From Opitutia bacterium (lineage in GTDB: Bacteria; Verrucomicrobiota; Verrucomicrobiia; Opitutales; Opitutaceae): a stretch of DNA of 52,410 nucleotides. A program made the translations under genes and the position numbers. The stretch lies in contig CANJCM010000025.1 in NCBI GenBank assembly GCA_947472765.1, positions 1 to 52,410 of the forward strand. The letters run 5' to 3'. Under the pieces are notes generated by a model. The model was not told the DNA's origin. It worked only from the letters and a program-made list of their open reading frames with translations, and searched no databases. Shown piece after piece: positions 33,316 to 42,725 of this stretch (its first letter is position 1; each line of letters starts with the position of its first letter).

Positions 33316-34277
33316 CGCCCCCTCCCGCGCTGGTTAGTATTCTCGTACCCTGTTACAACGCGCAGCGCTGGCTCGCTGCCACGCTCGAGTCGGCACTCGG
33401 CCAGACCTGGCCACGGTGCGAGATCATCGTCGTGGATGACGGCTCGCGGGACGGCAGCCTCGCGCTCGCGCGGCAATTCGAGTCGCGAGGCGTGAAGGTC
33501 ATCGCCCAGGCCAACGCCGGGGCCGCCGCGGCCCGCAATACCGCCCTGCGTGCCGCCCGGGGAGATTATCTCCAGTTCCTCGATGCGGACGACCTGATCG
33601 CTCCAGACAAAATCACCCGCCAGATGCAGCGTCTGGCCGGCGGCCCTCCCGGCGCGATCGCCAGCAGTGCGTGGGCCCGCTTTCAATTGGATCCGCTCGA
33701 GGCGGATTTCCGTCCGGAGCCGGCCTGGCGGGATTTTCCGGTGGCGGTCGATTTCCTCCGGCTGCATTTCAACGAGGGCTGGATGATGTTTCCCGCCGCC
33801 TGGCTCGTCCCGCGATCCGTCGCCGAGGCCGCCGGGCCATGGGACACCCGCCTCTCGCTCAATGACGATGGGGAATATTTCTGCCGCGTGATCGTCGCGG
33901 CGAGCGCGATCCTCTTTTGCGGAGACGCCCGCAGCTTTTACCGATCCGGCATGCCTGGAAGCCTGAGCTGGCGGAAGGACGCGGCGGCATATCGATCGCT
34001 CGTCCTCTCGATCGAACTCAACACCGCCACCCTGTTTCGCCACGCCGACACGCCCGCCACCCGCGAGGCACTGGCCAACGCGTGGAACAAGCTCGCCCAC
34101 GAGATCTACCCCACGCTGCCGGCGGAGTCCCGCCGCGCCCTGCAGCGGTGCCGCGAATTCGGCGGACCGACCCGGCCGGTCGAGATGGGCGCCCGGCTCC
34201 AGCGGTGGAGTAATCTGATCGGATGGCGGCTCGCGAAGCGGCTGCAACAGTTCCTTCGTGCCCGCGGGGCTTCGTGA
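33312..34277 (+). CDS. Glycosyltransferase family 2
   Basis: 321 residues, a textbook GT2: LVSILVPCYNAQRWLAATLE at the start, CEIIVVDDGSRDGSL, KVIAQANAGAAAARNTALRA and the DxD block YLQFLDADDLIAPDKI near residue 95. SLNDDGEYFCRVIVAA near 185 supplies the catalytic acidic residues. The overlap with the preceding membrane protein (ATGA) and with the next GT4 (GTGA) is tight. Donor unknown. Confidence 0.92.
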   Translation: MTPPPALVSILVPCYNAQRWLAATLESALGQTWPRCEIIVVDDGSRDGSLALARQFESRGVKVIAQANAGAAAARNTALRAARGDYLQFLDADDLIAPDKITRQMQRLAGGPPGAIASSAWARFQLDPLEADFRPEPAWRDFPVAVDFLRLHFNEGWMMFPAAWLVPRSVAEAAGPWDTRLSLNDDGEYFCRVIVAASAILFCGDARSFYRSGMPGSLSWRKDAAAYRSLVLSIELNTATLFRHADTPATREALANAWNKLAHEIYPTLPAESRRALQRCREFGGPTRPVEMGARLQRWSNLIGWRLAKRLQQFLRARGAS

Positions 34278-35497
34278 GCACCATGCCCTCGCGAATTCTC
34301 ATCCTCACCAACGGCCACCTCTGTCGCAATCCGCGCGTCGTGAAGGAAGCCTCTACGCTCGGCCGCGCCGGCTACGAGGTCCGCGTGCTCCACGTCCAGA
34401 CGAGTTCCGAATTCGAGGCGCTCGACGCCGACCTCGCCAGGTCTGCCCCGTTTCAACGCGAGGCCATCGATCTACGACCCCACGCCGGCGCCGCGCCGTT
34501 CGCCCGACGGTTGCGTCACTGGCTGGCGCGGGAAGCGTGTGCCCGCTGGGGACTGGCCTCCGCCGGAGCACTCGGACCCGCGGGTTCCCTCTGGCGCCGC
34601 GCCCGCGCCTGGCCGGCCGATCTGACAATCGTGCACAACGAAGTAGCGCACGCCGTCGGCCTTCGACTCCAGCGATCCGGCCGGCGGGTGGCGGCCGACA
34701 TCGAGGACTGGCATTCGGAAGATCTGCTCCCGGCGGATCGCGCCCGCCGGCCGTTGGCGCTGCTGCGCCGGAACGAACGGGAATTGCTTCACCGCTGCGT
34801 GCACACCACGACGACTTCGCACGCCCTGGCCGACGGACTGTTTGCGCGGTACGGCGGCCGCCCGCCTGAGGTCATTACCAATTCGTTTCCGCTCCAGCCT
34901 TTGACCGGGTCCCTGCAGCCCGCCACGCCGCCCCGGCTGTTCTGGTTCTCCCAAACGATCGGGCCGGGACGAGGCCTCGAAGAATTTTTTGCCGGCTGGC
35001 AACTCTGCCGTCAGCCAAGCGAGGTGGTTCTGCTCGGCGCAATCGCGCCGGGCTATGAAGCCGTCTTGCTGGGTTCGCTGCCCCCAGATCGGCGGGCCCG
35101 GGTCCGCATGCGCCCGCTCGTGCCGCCCGCGGCACTGCCGGACGCGATCGCCGGGCACGACCTCGGGCTCGCGCTGGAGCAGTCGTTCATCGTAAATCGC
35201 GACCTCACGATCACGAACAAGATTCTCCAATACCTAAACGCGGGGCTGGCCATCGTGGCGAGCAACACGGCCGGACAGCGGGAGGTGCTGGCCGCCGGGC
35301 CCGCCGCCGGACTGATCGTTTCGCTCGATCAGCCCGCGCTCTTCGCAAGCACGCTTGATGCGATTCTGGTCAACCGCGACGCGCTTGCCGCCTCCCGACG
35401 GGCCGCCCGCCGTCTCGCCGAGGACATCTATTGCTGGGAACGCGAGGAACCGCGTCTGCTCGCGCTCGTCGCCAGGGCTCTGACCGACCGCGCCTGA
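34274..35497 (+). CDS. Glycosyltransferase family 4-like
   Basis: 407 residues, GT-B fold. ILILTNGHLCRNPRVVKEAS at the start is typical of a common bacterial GT4 group; DLTIVHNEVAHAVGLRLQ gives the acceptor-side domain, and LFWFSQTIGPGRGLEEFF opens the donor domain. NKILQYLNAGLAIVASNTAG near 325 replaces the classical E-x7-E region with the form seen in weaker GT4s. GTG at 34274 overlaps the GT2 stop; an ATG three codons later is an equal choice. Confidence 0.85.
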   Translation: MSTMPSRILILTNGHLCRNPRVVKEASTLGRAGYEVRVLHVQTSSEFEALDADLARSAPFQREAIDLRPHAGAAPFARRLRHWLAREACARWGLASAGALGPAGSLWRRARAWPADLTIVHNEVAHAVGLRLQRSGRRVAADIEDWHSEDLLPADRARRPLALLRRNERELLHRCVHTTTTSHALADGLFARYGGRPPEVITNSFPLQPLTGSLQPATPPRLFWFSQTIGPGRGLEEFFAGWQLCRQPSEVVLLGAIAPGYEAVLLGSLPPDRRARVRMRPLVPPAALPDAIAGHDLGLALEQSFIVNRDLTITNKILQYLNAGLAIVASNTAGQREVLAAGPAAGLIVSLDQPALFASTLDAILVNRDALAASRRAARRLAEDIYCWEREEPRLLALVARALTDRA

Positions 35498-35505
35498 CCA
35501 TCCCC

Positions 35506-36852
35506 GTGGATCGCGCCCTCCTCCCAGTTTTACCGGCATCCCCACGTCGTCGCGTGCTGATCGTCACACCGAACTTTCCGCCGATCAACGCGCCGGACAT
35601 GCAGCGCGCCCGCCAGGCCCTGCCCTTCCTGCGCGAGCACGGCTGGGAGCCGGTGGTCCTCGCCGTCACGCCCGAGTCATCCGGGACGGGGGTATTCGAG
35701 CCATTGCTCGAGGAAACCTACCCGGCCGACATCAAGATTGTCCGCGTGCAGGGTATCCTGCCGCAGCGCACGCGGCGGTTCGGTCTCGGCAGCCTCTGGT
35801 GGCGGTGCGGACGGGCGCTGCGTGAAGCCGGCGATCAGTTACTCGCGGCGGAGCCTTTCGACCTCGTTTTTTTCACCACGACCCAGTTCGACGCCTTCAC
35901 CCTCGGACCGAGGTGGCGGCGAAAGTTCGGCGTGCCCTACGTGCTCGACTATCAGGATCCGTGGATCAACCCGTACTATCGGGAGACCGGGACCCGCCCG
36001 CCCGGCGGCTGGCTGAAGTTTGGAATCACCCAATGGTTCGCGGCCCGCCGCGAGCCGGCGGTGGTGCGGCAGGCCGCGGCAATTGTCACGGTGTCGGACG
36101 GGTACGCCCGCTCGCTGGCCGACTCGTACCGGGGCGGCGATCGCGCCGGAATCACCCTTCTGCCCTTTGGCGTGTCCGAAGCTGATTTCGCCGTGGCCGC
36201 GCGCCATCGTCCGAAACAGCCCCTGATCGATTTCTCGGACGGCAACCTTCATCAGGTGTACATCGGGCGCGCCGGGCACGACATGGATTTCGCACTCGGC
36301 GTGCTCTTTCGGGCCTTTCGCCGGTTTCTCGAGACCGATCCCGCCCGCGCCCGGCGGATGCGGTTTCACTTCATTGGCACCGACTATTCGCCTCCGCCGC
36401 AGGGACGGGACTGGGTCAAGCCGATCGCAGTCACCGAGGGCGTGGCCGAATACGTGCACGAACATCGGGCCCGCGTCGCCTATTTCGACGCCTTGCACTA
36501 CCTGCTCCAGGCGCAGGCGCTGGTCGTCGTGGGCTCGATCGACCCGACGTATACCGCGTCCAAGCTGTTCCCCTATCTGCTGGCCCGGCGGCCAACGCTG
36601 CTGCTGTTCCATGCTGAAAGCGCAGTCCTGGATTTCGCGCAGCGAATCGACGCCGGCCACCGTTTCGCCTTCGCGGGAACCGGGGACGCCGATCGGCTGG
36701 TAACGGAGATTCACGACCGGTGGTTCGCGGGGAGCGGCCACGCGGCGGCGCGCCCCGTCGGACCGGAGGCCCTGCAGCCCTTCTCCGCCGAATCCCTCAC
36801 CGCCCGCTTGACGAAGGTCTTCGACGCCGCCTGTAAGTCTTCCCCGACCTGA
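35506..36852 (+). CDS. Glycosyltransferase family 4-like
   Basis: 448 residues. VLIVTPNFPPINAPDMQRAR at about residue 15, LREHGWEPVVLAV, LVFFTTTQFDAFTLG and PYVLDYQDPWINPYYR are standard for a GT4 group common in polysaccharide loci. AIVTVSDGYARSLADSY ends the N-domain. The C-domain (VYIGRAGHDMDFALGVLFRAF, TASKLFPYLLARRPTLLLF) is less conserved. I placed the start at GTG 35506, 8 bases after the previous stop, because an upstream frame would overlap the preceding gene heavily. Confidence 0.85.
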   Translation: MDRALLPVLPASPRRRVLIVTPNFPPINAPDMQRARQALPFLREHGWEPVVLAVTPESSGTGVFEPLLEETYPADIKIVRVQGILPQRTRRFGLGSLWWRCGRALREAGDQLLAAEPFDLVFFTTTQFDAFTLGPRWRRKFGVPYVLDYQDPWINPYYRETGTRPPGGWLKFGITQWFAARREPAVVRQAAAIVTVSDGYARSLADSYRGGDRAGITLLPFGVSEADFAVAARHRPKQPLIDFSDGNLHQVYIGRAGHDMDFALGVLFRAFRRFLETDPARARRMRFHFIGTDYSPPPQGRDWVKPIAVTEGVAEYVHEHRARVAYFDALHYLLQAQALVVVGSIDPTYTASKLFPYLLARRPTLLLFHAESAVLDFAQRIDAGHRFAFAGTGDADRLVTEIHDRWFAGSGHAAARPVGPEALQPFSAESLTARLTKVFDAACKSSPT

Positions 36853-38291
36853 TGGACACACGAACGAGCGCCGATGACGGCATGGCGGTGCCTGATCCGC
36901 ACACGAGCCGGCAATTGTACCGGATCGGTCTGGGTGCGCTGGTCGCCGCGAGCGTCGGGCTGGTGTACAAGTCCAGCGTCGCGGACCCGCTCCTGCTGTC
37001 CATCGGGGTGGTCTCCATGTTCTTCGCCGCGCTCCCGGCGCTGAATTGGGCGCGGCGCGGCGACCTGCATTTTCCCGTGTTCGAGATGTTCATGCTCACG
37101 AGCATCCCGTTCTACTCCGTCCCGCTGCTGGCCGGACACCCCGAAGTCCTGCGTTTCTCCGACAGCGCCACCTATCAGGCGGGCATCGCGCTCCTCTTGT
37201 TTCAACTGGCCGCCGGCATTACCTTTTTTTCCACGCGCGCGGGTCCCATTCGCTCGCGCCGGCTCACGGTATCGCTTCTCCCCAGCTCAGCGCTGCGCTA
37301 CGCGCAAACCGGACTCTGGCTGAACACGGCTTATCTCTACGCCTATGCCTTCCTGGACATCATCCCGTACGAATTCATCACGATGTCGCGGGCGATATTC
37401 TTCGGCATCGGCACCGTCTCGTTGTTTATCGAGATGCGCCGCTGGGGGGCAGGCGAACTTCCGCCGACTGCCAAACTCGCCGTCGTCTTCAACGTCCTGT
37501 TCCAGCTCATCATCCTCTTCCGCTCGCTCTACCTGATCGTCGGTATTTCGGTGCTGCTCCTCGCCTTGATCGGGTACGTTTCAACGAGCCGCCGCATCCC
37601 CGTCCTGGCGATCGGGGTGATGCTGCCGCTGCTGGCCGTCCTGCATACCGGCAAGACCAAGATGCGCATCGAGCACTGGGGCGGTAAGACCACCCAGGCG
37701 ACGGTCTCCGAACTGCCCGAGTTTTTCGAAACCTGGATCCAATACGGCTTATCGCCTCCCGTGGATCAGGAGGACAATAACACCTCGCTTGCCGGTCGCC
37801 TGTTCGAGCGCGCGTCGCTGTTTCAGATGCTCTGCCTCGTGACGGAACACAGCCCGGAGGATGCTCCCTACCTGCTCGGTGAATCCTATCGTTACATCCC
37901 CGCGCAGCTCGTGCCGTCCATCCTCTGGCCGAACAAGCCGTCGTCCCTCCTGAGCAATGAGATGCTCGCGATTCACTTTGGTCTCATCGCAGCTTCCTCG
38001 TCCACCAGCGTCAGCATCGCCTTCGGCATGATCGCGGAATCCTATGCAAATTTCGGACTCCTCGGGTGCGTGCTGCTCGGAGTCGTGCTGGGCTACGGGT
38101 ACAAGCGGCTGAGCATCGCCGCACTCGGGCAGCCGCAATTTTCCGCCGTGGGGTTGATTACCATCCTGCTCGCGGCCTGGAGCTTTCAGGTGGAACAGAT
38201 TTTCGCGACCTGGCTGATCTCGATGATTCAGGCCGGCTTTGTCGTCATCGGCGTCCCGATGGCTTTCCGGATTTTCTTCGGCAACGACTGA
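36852..38291 (+). CDS. O-antigen polymerase-like membrane protein (Wzy-like)
   Basis: 479 residues with about ten to twelve hydrophobic segments and a long soluble loop near the middle (GKTKMRIEHWGG to QEDNNTSLAGRLFERASLF). That layout, with the late GESYRYIPAQLVPSILWPNKP and IAESYANFGLLGCVLLGVVLG blocks, is characteristic of Wzy-type oligosaccharide repeat-unit polymerases. Wzy sequences diverge greatly, so the call rests on topology and these late motifs. It would polymerise repeat units in the periplasm, which is unexpected beside an ABC exporter. Start ATG shares one base with the previous stop. Confidence 0.72.
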   Translation: MDTRTSADDGMAVPDPHTSRQLYRIGLGALVAASVGLVYKSSVADPLLLSIGVVSMFFAALPALNWARRGDLHFPVFEMFMLTSIPFYSVPLLAGHPEVLRFSDSATYQAGIALLLFQLAAGITFFSTRAGPIRSRRLTVSLLPSSALRYAQTGLWLNTAYLYAYAFLDIIPYEFITMSRAIFFGIGTVSLFIEMRRWGAGELPPTAKLAVVFNVLFQLIILFRSLYLIVGISVLLLALIGYVSTSRRIPVLAIGVMLPLLAVLHTGKTKMRIEHWGGKTTQATVSELPEFFETWIQYGLSPPVDQEDNNTSLAGRLFERASLFQMLCLVTEHSPEDAPYLLGESYRYIPAQLVPSILWPNKPSSLLSNEMLAIHFGLIAASSSTSVSIAFGMIAESYANFGLLGCVLLGVVLGYGYKRLSIAALGQPQFSAVGLITILLAAWSFQVEQIFATWLISMIQAGFVVIGVPMAFRIFFGND

Positions 38292-39496
38292 TGCCTTCCG
38301 CCCCGCCGCTCCGTCTCGCCGTCGTGCTCTCGCATCCGACGCAGTACTACAGCCCGTGGTTTCGCTGGGTGCAGGCGGAAACGAAGCTCCAGCTCCGGGT
38401 CTTTTATCTGTGGGACTTCGGGATCTCCGCCCAGCGGGATCCAAAGTTCCAGACGACGTTTCGCTGGGACGTCGATCTGCTCTCCGGCTACGAGTCCGAG
38501 TTCGTCCCAAACGTGGCCCGCGACCGGGGCACGCATCACATCCGGGGTTTGAACAACCCGGAGATCACCGCGCGACTCGCAGCGTGGGGACCGTCGGCCG
38601 TGCTGATGTTTGGCTACAAGTCGGTCACGCATCTTCGGGTGCTGGCTTGGGCGCGGCGAAAGTCCGTGCCGCTCCATTTTCGCGGCGATTCCCACCTGCT
38701 GGGCCGCGGTGCGCTGCCGCCCGCCACGCGGCTCGTGCTGCGACTTCTCTTCCGGCAATTCGCGGCTTTTCTCCCGGTGGGCGCCGCCAATCGCGCCTAC
38801 TTCACCGCGCTCGGCGTGCCGGAGCGAAAGCTCTTCCTCGCGCCGCATGCGGTCAACGCCGCGCACTTCGACCCAACCCGCCCCGCGGATCGCGCCGCGG
38901 CCGAACAGCTGCGCCGCGACCTCGGCCTCGGGTCGAAGACCCGCGTCGTGCTCTTTGCCGGCAAACTCGTGCCGGAAAAGCAACCGGCGGAACTGCTCAC
39001 GGCATTCATTACTCTCGCGCAGCCGGAAACCGCGCTCGTCTTCGTGGGCGAGGGACCGGAAAAGGATCGGCTGATCCAGATCGCCCGCGCCGCGCCCGGC
39101 CCCGGCACGATCCATTTCCTCCCTTTCGCCAACCAGAGCGAAATGCCTTCGCGTTATCTGCTCGCCGATCTCTTCGTGCTGCCCTCGCGTGGCCACTATG
39201 AGACGTGGGGACTCGCCGTGAATGAAGCGATGCACATGGGAGTACCGGCGCTCGTCAGCGATCGCGTCGGCTGCCAGGCCGACCTCGTCGAGGCCGGGAA
39301 AACCGGCTGGGTGTTTCGTGCCACCGATTCCCTCGATCTCCAGGCGCAACTCCGCGCCGCCCTCGACTGCCTCGCCGACCCGGCCCAAGCCGCCCTGCTC
39401 CGGAAGCGCGTCCAGGCGCGAATCGCCGGCTACACTTACACTCACGCCACCTCGGGACTTCTCGCCGCGCTTTCGTCCGTGGGACCCCCGCCATGA
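38291..39496 (+). CDS. Glycosyltransferase family 4
   Basis: 401 residues, GT-B fold. LRLAVVLSHPTQYYSPWFRW at the start marks a known GT4 subgroup. RVVLFAGKLVPEKQPAELL and ALVFVGEGPEKDRLIQIAR open the donor domain, and LFVLPSRGHYETWGLAVNEA followed by MHMGVPALVSDRVGC holds the E-x7-E region (E in HYETWGLAVNEA). It shares one base with the Wzy-like gene and overlaps the next GT4 by ATGA. Confidence 0.92.
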   Translation: MPSAPPLRLAVVLSHPTQYYSPWFRWVQAETKLQLRVFYLWDFGISAQRDPKFQTTFRWDVDLLSGYESEFVPNVARDRGTHHIRGLNNPEITARLAAWGPSAVLMFGYKSVTHLRVLAWARRKSVPLHFRGDSHLLGRGALPPATRLVLRLLFRQFAAFLPVGAANRAYFTALGVPERKLFLAPHAVNAAHFDPTRPADRAAAEQLRRDLGLGSKTRVVLFAGKLVPEKQPAELLTAFITLAQPETALVFVGEGPEKDRLIQIARAAPGPGTIHFLPFANQSEMPSRYLLADLFVLPSRGHYETWGLAVNEAMHMGVPALVSDRVGCQADLVEAGKTGWVFRATDSLDLQAQLRAALDCLADPAQAALLRKRVQARIAGYTYTHATSGLLAALSSVGPPP

Positions 39497-40668
39497 AAAT
39501 CACGATTGTCATGGGCTTCTTTCTGCCGGTTCCGCCGGAGAGCGGCGGCGCCACGGAGAAATCCTGGCATCGCCTGGCCATCGAACTCGCGGCCCGCGGG
39601 CACGAGGTCACGCTGGTCTCGCGGTGCTGGCGGAAGTGGCCGAATCGCGAAACGCTCCAAGGCGTCCGGCACCAGCGACTCCCTGGCTTCGATCATCGCC
39701 GCAAACTCTGGCAAAATCTCCTGCTCGATTTCATCTGGAGCGGCCGGGTGCATCGCCAGCTACCCGCCGCGGACCTCGTCGTCGTTCATGCCGTGACCCT
39801 GCCCGTCTGGCTGGGACGCCTGCGTCCCTCGGCCGGTAAAGTCGTGGTCATGCCCGGCCGGATGCCGAAGGGACAGTATCGCTGGTACCGGCGGATTGCA
39901 CGGGTCCTCGCCACCAGCACGCCGGTCCGCGAGCGCGTACTGGTCGAGAATCCAGCCCTCGATCCCGTGACGCAGATCGTCGGTTATCCCATCGACTGGA
40001 GTCTGCTGTCCCGCGCGCGACCGGCGCGGAGCGGAACGGAGCCAGTCACCATCGGCTTTACTGGTCGGTTGCATCCGGAAAAAGGCGTGGAGCTGCTCGC
40101 CGCCGCGGCGCGGCAACTCGCCACCATGACAAATTTGCCGCCCTGGCGACTCGTGTTATGCGGGCCGGAGGACGTGGCGGCCGGGGGTGCGGGATCGCAA
40201 TTTCGAGTCCAGCTCGAACGGCAGTTCCGAGCCGGACTTCCGGACGGAACCTGGAGCGTGCGGCCTCCGATTTATCGCGAGGATGCACTCGCCGATTTTT
40301 ACCGCACGCTCGATGTCTTCTGCTACCCGAGCCTCGCGGCCCAGGGTGAAACTTTCGGCGTGGCCATCGCAGAAGCCATGGCGGCCGGCGCCGCTCCCGT
40401 GGTGTCGGACCTCGCGTGCTTCCGGGATTTCGTGCGACCCGGGGTGAACGGCCTCGTGTTCGATCACTCGGGCCCCGATGCCGCCATGAAGCTGGCTGAC
40501 GCCCTCGCGACCTTGGTCCGGGACTCTTCACTGCGCCAGGCGCTCGCCGCCGCGGCGCAGGTGGACGTGCAGCGCTACGATTTTCCGCGTTACGCGGAGG
40601 CGCTGCTCGGGGACTTCAAGCGTCTGGTTGGACCGGAGCAATCGTCGCTCCCTGGCGATCCTTCTTGA
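39493..40668 (+). CDS. Glycosyltransferase family 4, last gene of the long run
   Basis: 391 residues, GT-B fold. It begins MKITIVMGFFLPVPPESGGA followed by TEKSWHRLAIELAARGHEVTL, has VTIGFTGRLHPEKGVELLAA near residue 185 and the E-x7-E motif in AQGETFGVAIAEAMAAGAAP near 290. It is the 25th and last plus-strand gene of the run. Its last 53 bases (40616-40668) overlap the end of the minus-strand ligase gene, an antisense 3' overlap. Confidence 0.92.
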   Translation: MKITIVMGFFLPVPPESGGATEKSWHRLAIELAARGHEVTLVSRCWRKWPNRETLQGVRHQRLPGFDHRRKLWQNLLLDFIWSGRVHRQLPAADLVVVHAVTLPVWLGRLRPSAGKVVVMPGRMPKGQYRWYRRIARVLATSTPVRERVLVENPALDPVTQIVGYPIDWSLLSRARPARSGTEPVTIGFTGRLHPEKGVELLAAAARQLATMTNLPPWRLVLCGPEDVAAGGAGSQFRVQLERQFRAGLPDGTWSVRPPIYREDALADFYRTLDVFCYPSLAAQGETFGVAIAEAMAAGAAPVVSDLACFRDFVRPGVNGLVFDHSGPDAAMKLADALATLVRDSSLRQALAAAAQVDVQRYDFPRYAEALLGDFKRLVGPEQSSLPGDPS

Positions 40669-42028
40669 ACCGGCCGCTGACCGCGATGGCGGCCACGCGC
40701 CGGACCCGGCTCGGGATCTTGAACGCGGCCAGCCGATCCCGGCAGAACAACCGGACCGCGCGCTGAAGTTCGAGATCGGTCACGGCTGCGGCGGTCACGA
40801 CATCCGCGACGACGCGCTGACCGGTAATCGCATTCGCCTCGCCACGCACCGCACAATCGACGACGCCCGGCATCTCGAGGAGCGTCGATTCAACCTCCGC
40901 GGGGAAAACCTTCTGCCCGCCGACGTTGATGATCTCGCTGCGCCGGCCGCGAATTCGCAGATAGCCGTCGGCGCCTTCCTCGACCAGATCGCCGGTGCGG
41001 AACCAACCGTCGGGCGTGAATTGATCCGCGGGACGATCGAGGTAGCCGAGAATCCGCGTCTGGCTGCGGACCCAGAGTTCGCCTTCCACGATGCGGGTCT
41101 CCACCCCGGGATCCTCGATTTTCATCCAGGTGCTGTCGGAGGATTTGCTGACCGTCCGATAAATCCCCGTCTCGCTGGTGCCGAAGGTCTGGAGAAATTT
41201 CACGCCACCTAGCTCGGTCTTCAGCCGCGTGAGCAGGTGCGCGGGCATCGGCTCCGTGCCGTAGGTGATAATCCGCAGCGACGACAGGTCGTGGCGGCGA
41301 TGGGCCTCACCAGCGAGAATGAGGTTCAGAAACGTCGGCGAGGTCGGAAGCACATTGACACTGTGCGCCGCGATGAGCTGGCAAACCTCATCCGGATCGC
41401 GGGTCGTCGGAATGACGAGGCACGCCCCGGTGGCGAGACCGCCGAAGAGCGTGTTCAATCCGCCGATGTGATCGAAAAGCAGAAACGCCAGAAGGCGGAG
41501 CTTTTTTTCGCGTTTCTCCCGATGCGGCTCGGTGAGCTGATCGAGATCGTGGACCATCGCCTTCGGCTTGCCCGTGCTGCCACTGCTGAAAAGCACGAGT
41601 CCGGGAGCGCCGGCGGTTCGCAGCGCGGCGTAGAGAACCGGATTTTCGCCCGCCGGTAACACGGTCAGCGCGGCGTCCTCGCGGCCCACGGCGACCTTCC
41701 AACTGGCCCCGGCGCCCGCAATCAAGGTCGCTTCTTCCACGGCGGCCCCCGGCGTCACCGGAATTGCGATCGCGGCCCGCTCCATCAGCGCGAGCAGCCA
41801 AGCCACGCCCGCGAGGCTGTAGTCGCCAGCGATCACCACGCCCTCGCCGGGCTTGATCCCGGCAGTATCGATCTGAGTCAGAGCCGCGCGAATCGCGGTC
41901 GACAGTTCAGCGTAGGAGTACGTGCGGCCGGCGAGGATCAGGAAAGGCCGGTCACCGAAGCCGGCGATCCGCTCCACCAGCCAGTGCCGGTAGGCGCCAC
42001 TCGGCACAGCCTGCCCGGACTCAGCCAT
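40616..42028 (-). CDS. AMP-dependent acyl-CoA/acyl-ACP ligase
   Basis: 470 residues of the ANL adenylate-forming family. The P-loop-like A3 motif is LVLFSSGSTGKPKAMVHD near residue 150, A5 is ITYGTEPMPAHLL, A7 is GWFRTGDLVEEGADGYL and A8 is IRGRRSEIINVGGQKVFP; near the C-terminus SGRFKKDRQG carries the probable catalytic Lys. It activates a carboxylic acid as an adenylate and passes it to a thiol. As the neighbours are an ACP and an SDR, the acceptor is probably that ACP. The acid is unknown. It is the third gene of the minus-strand cassette and overlaps the SDR by 8 bases. Confidence 0.88.
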   Translation of the reverse strand: MAESGQAVPSGAYRHWLVERIAGFGDRPFLILAGRTYSYAELSTAIRAALTQIDTAGIKPGEGVVIAGDYSLAGVAWLLALMERAAIAIPVTPGAAVEEATLIAGAGASWKVAVGREDAALTVLPAGENPVLYAALRTAGAPGLVLFSSGSTGKPKAMVHDLDQLTEPHREKREKKLRLLAFLLFDHIGGLNTLFGGLATGACLVIPTTRDPDEVCQLIAAHSVNVLPTSPTFLNLILAGEAHRRHDLSSLRIITYGTEPMPAHLLTRLKTELGGVKFLQTFGTSETGIYRTVSKSSDSTWMKIEDPGVETRIVEGELWVRSQTRILGYLDRPADQFTPDGWFRTGDLVEEGADGYLRIRGRRSEIINVGGQKVFPAEVESTLLEMPGVVDCAVRGEANAITGQRVVADVVTAAAVTDLELQRAVRLFCRDRLAAFKIPSRVRRVAAIAVSGRFKKDRQGATIAPVQPDA

Positions 42029-42725
42029 CCACGCCTCCGAGATAGATGATCTGGCCCGTGACGAACCGGTTGTCTGGCGCGATGAAGAAGTCCACGACGC
42101 GGATCAAATCGGCGACTTCGCCGGTGCGCTTGATCGCCTGACGCGCGACGAGAGAGGCGATCTTGGCCTTCGGCACGACGCCAATAAGGTCGGTGTCGAT
42201 CGGCGTCGGCCCGACGGCGTTGACCATCACGCCCGCCCCGCCAAGTTCGCGCGCCGCCACGCGGGTCAGCGTCTCGACCGCGCTCTTGCTCGCGGCATAG
42301 ACCGCCTCGCCCTCGAGACTGAGCGGCACGGCGACGGTGGAAAAATTCACGATCCAGCCCTGCCCGCGCCGGGCCATCAGTTTCCCGGCCTCGCGCAGGC
42401 AATGAAAAGTGCCGAGAAAGTTCGTCGCCATCACGCGCCGGGCCGTCTCGCCGGGCGTGAGCAGCACGTGGTTCATCGCGGCGATCCCCGCGTTGTTCAG
42501 GAGCACATCAATCCCGCCCCGCGTGCGGGCGATGTCCCGGAACATGTGCACAATCGCGTTCTCGTCCGTCACATCGACGAGGTGATGCCGATAGTTTTCG
42601 TGACGCAGCGTCGACTCCTGCCGGCTGCATCCATCCACGGTGCAGCCGAGGGCGAGGTAGTGTTCGCACAGACTGCGGCCGAGCCCCTTGCGGGTCCCCG
42701 TAATCACCACGCTCCGTGCCTTCAT
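42021..42725 (-). CDS. Short-chain dehydrogenase/reductase (FabG-like)
   Basis: 234 residues with a classical SDR layout: VVITGTRKGLGRSLCEHYLA binds NAD(P)H, DVLLNNAGIAAMNHV is the structural motif, and VNFSTVAVP to VYAASKSAVETL contains the catalytic Ser and Tyr-x3-Lys. VNAVGPTPIDTDL and the final GGVDG are typical of FabG-type 3-oxoacyl-ACP reductases. Flanked by an ACP and a ligase, it probably reduces an ACP-bound 3-keto group. It overlaps the ACP gene by 4 bases. Confidence 0.9.
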   Translation of the reverse strand: MKARSVVITGTRKGLGRSLCEHYLALGCTVDGCSRQESTLRHENYRHHLVDVTDENAIVHMFRDIARTRGGIDVLLNNAGIAAMNHVLLTPGETARRVMATNFLGTFHCLREAGKLMARRGQGWIVNFSTVAVPLSLEGEAVYAASKSAVETLTRVAARELGGAGVMVNAVGPTPIDTDLIGVVPKAKIASLVARQAIKRTGEVADLIRVVDFFIAPDNRFVTGQIIYLGGVDG

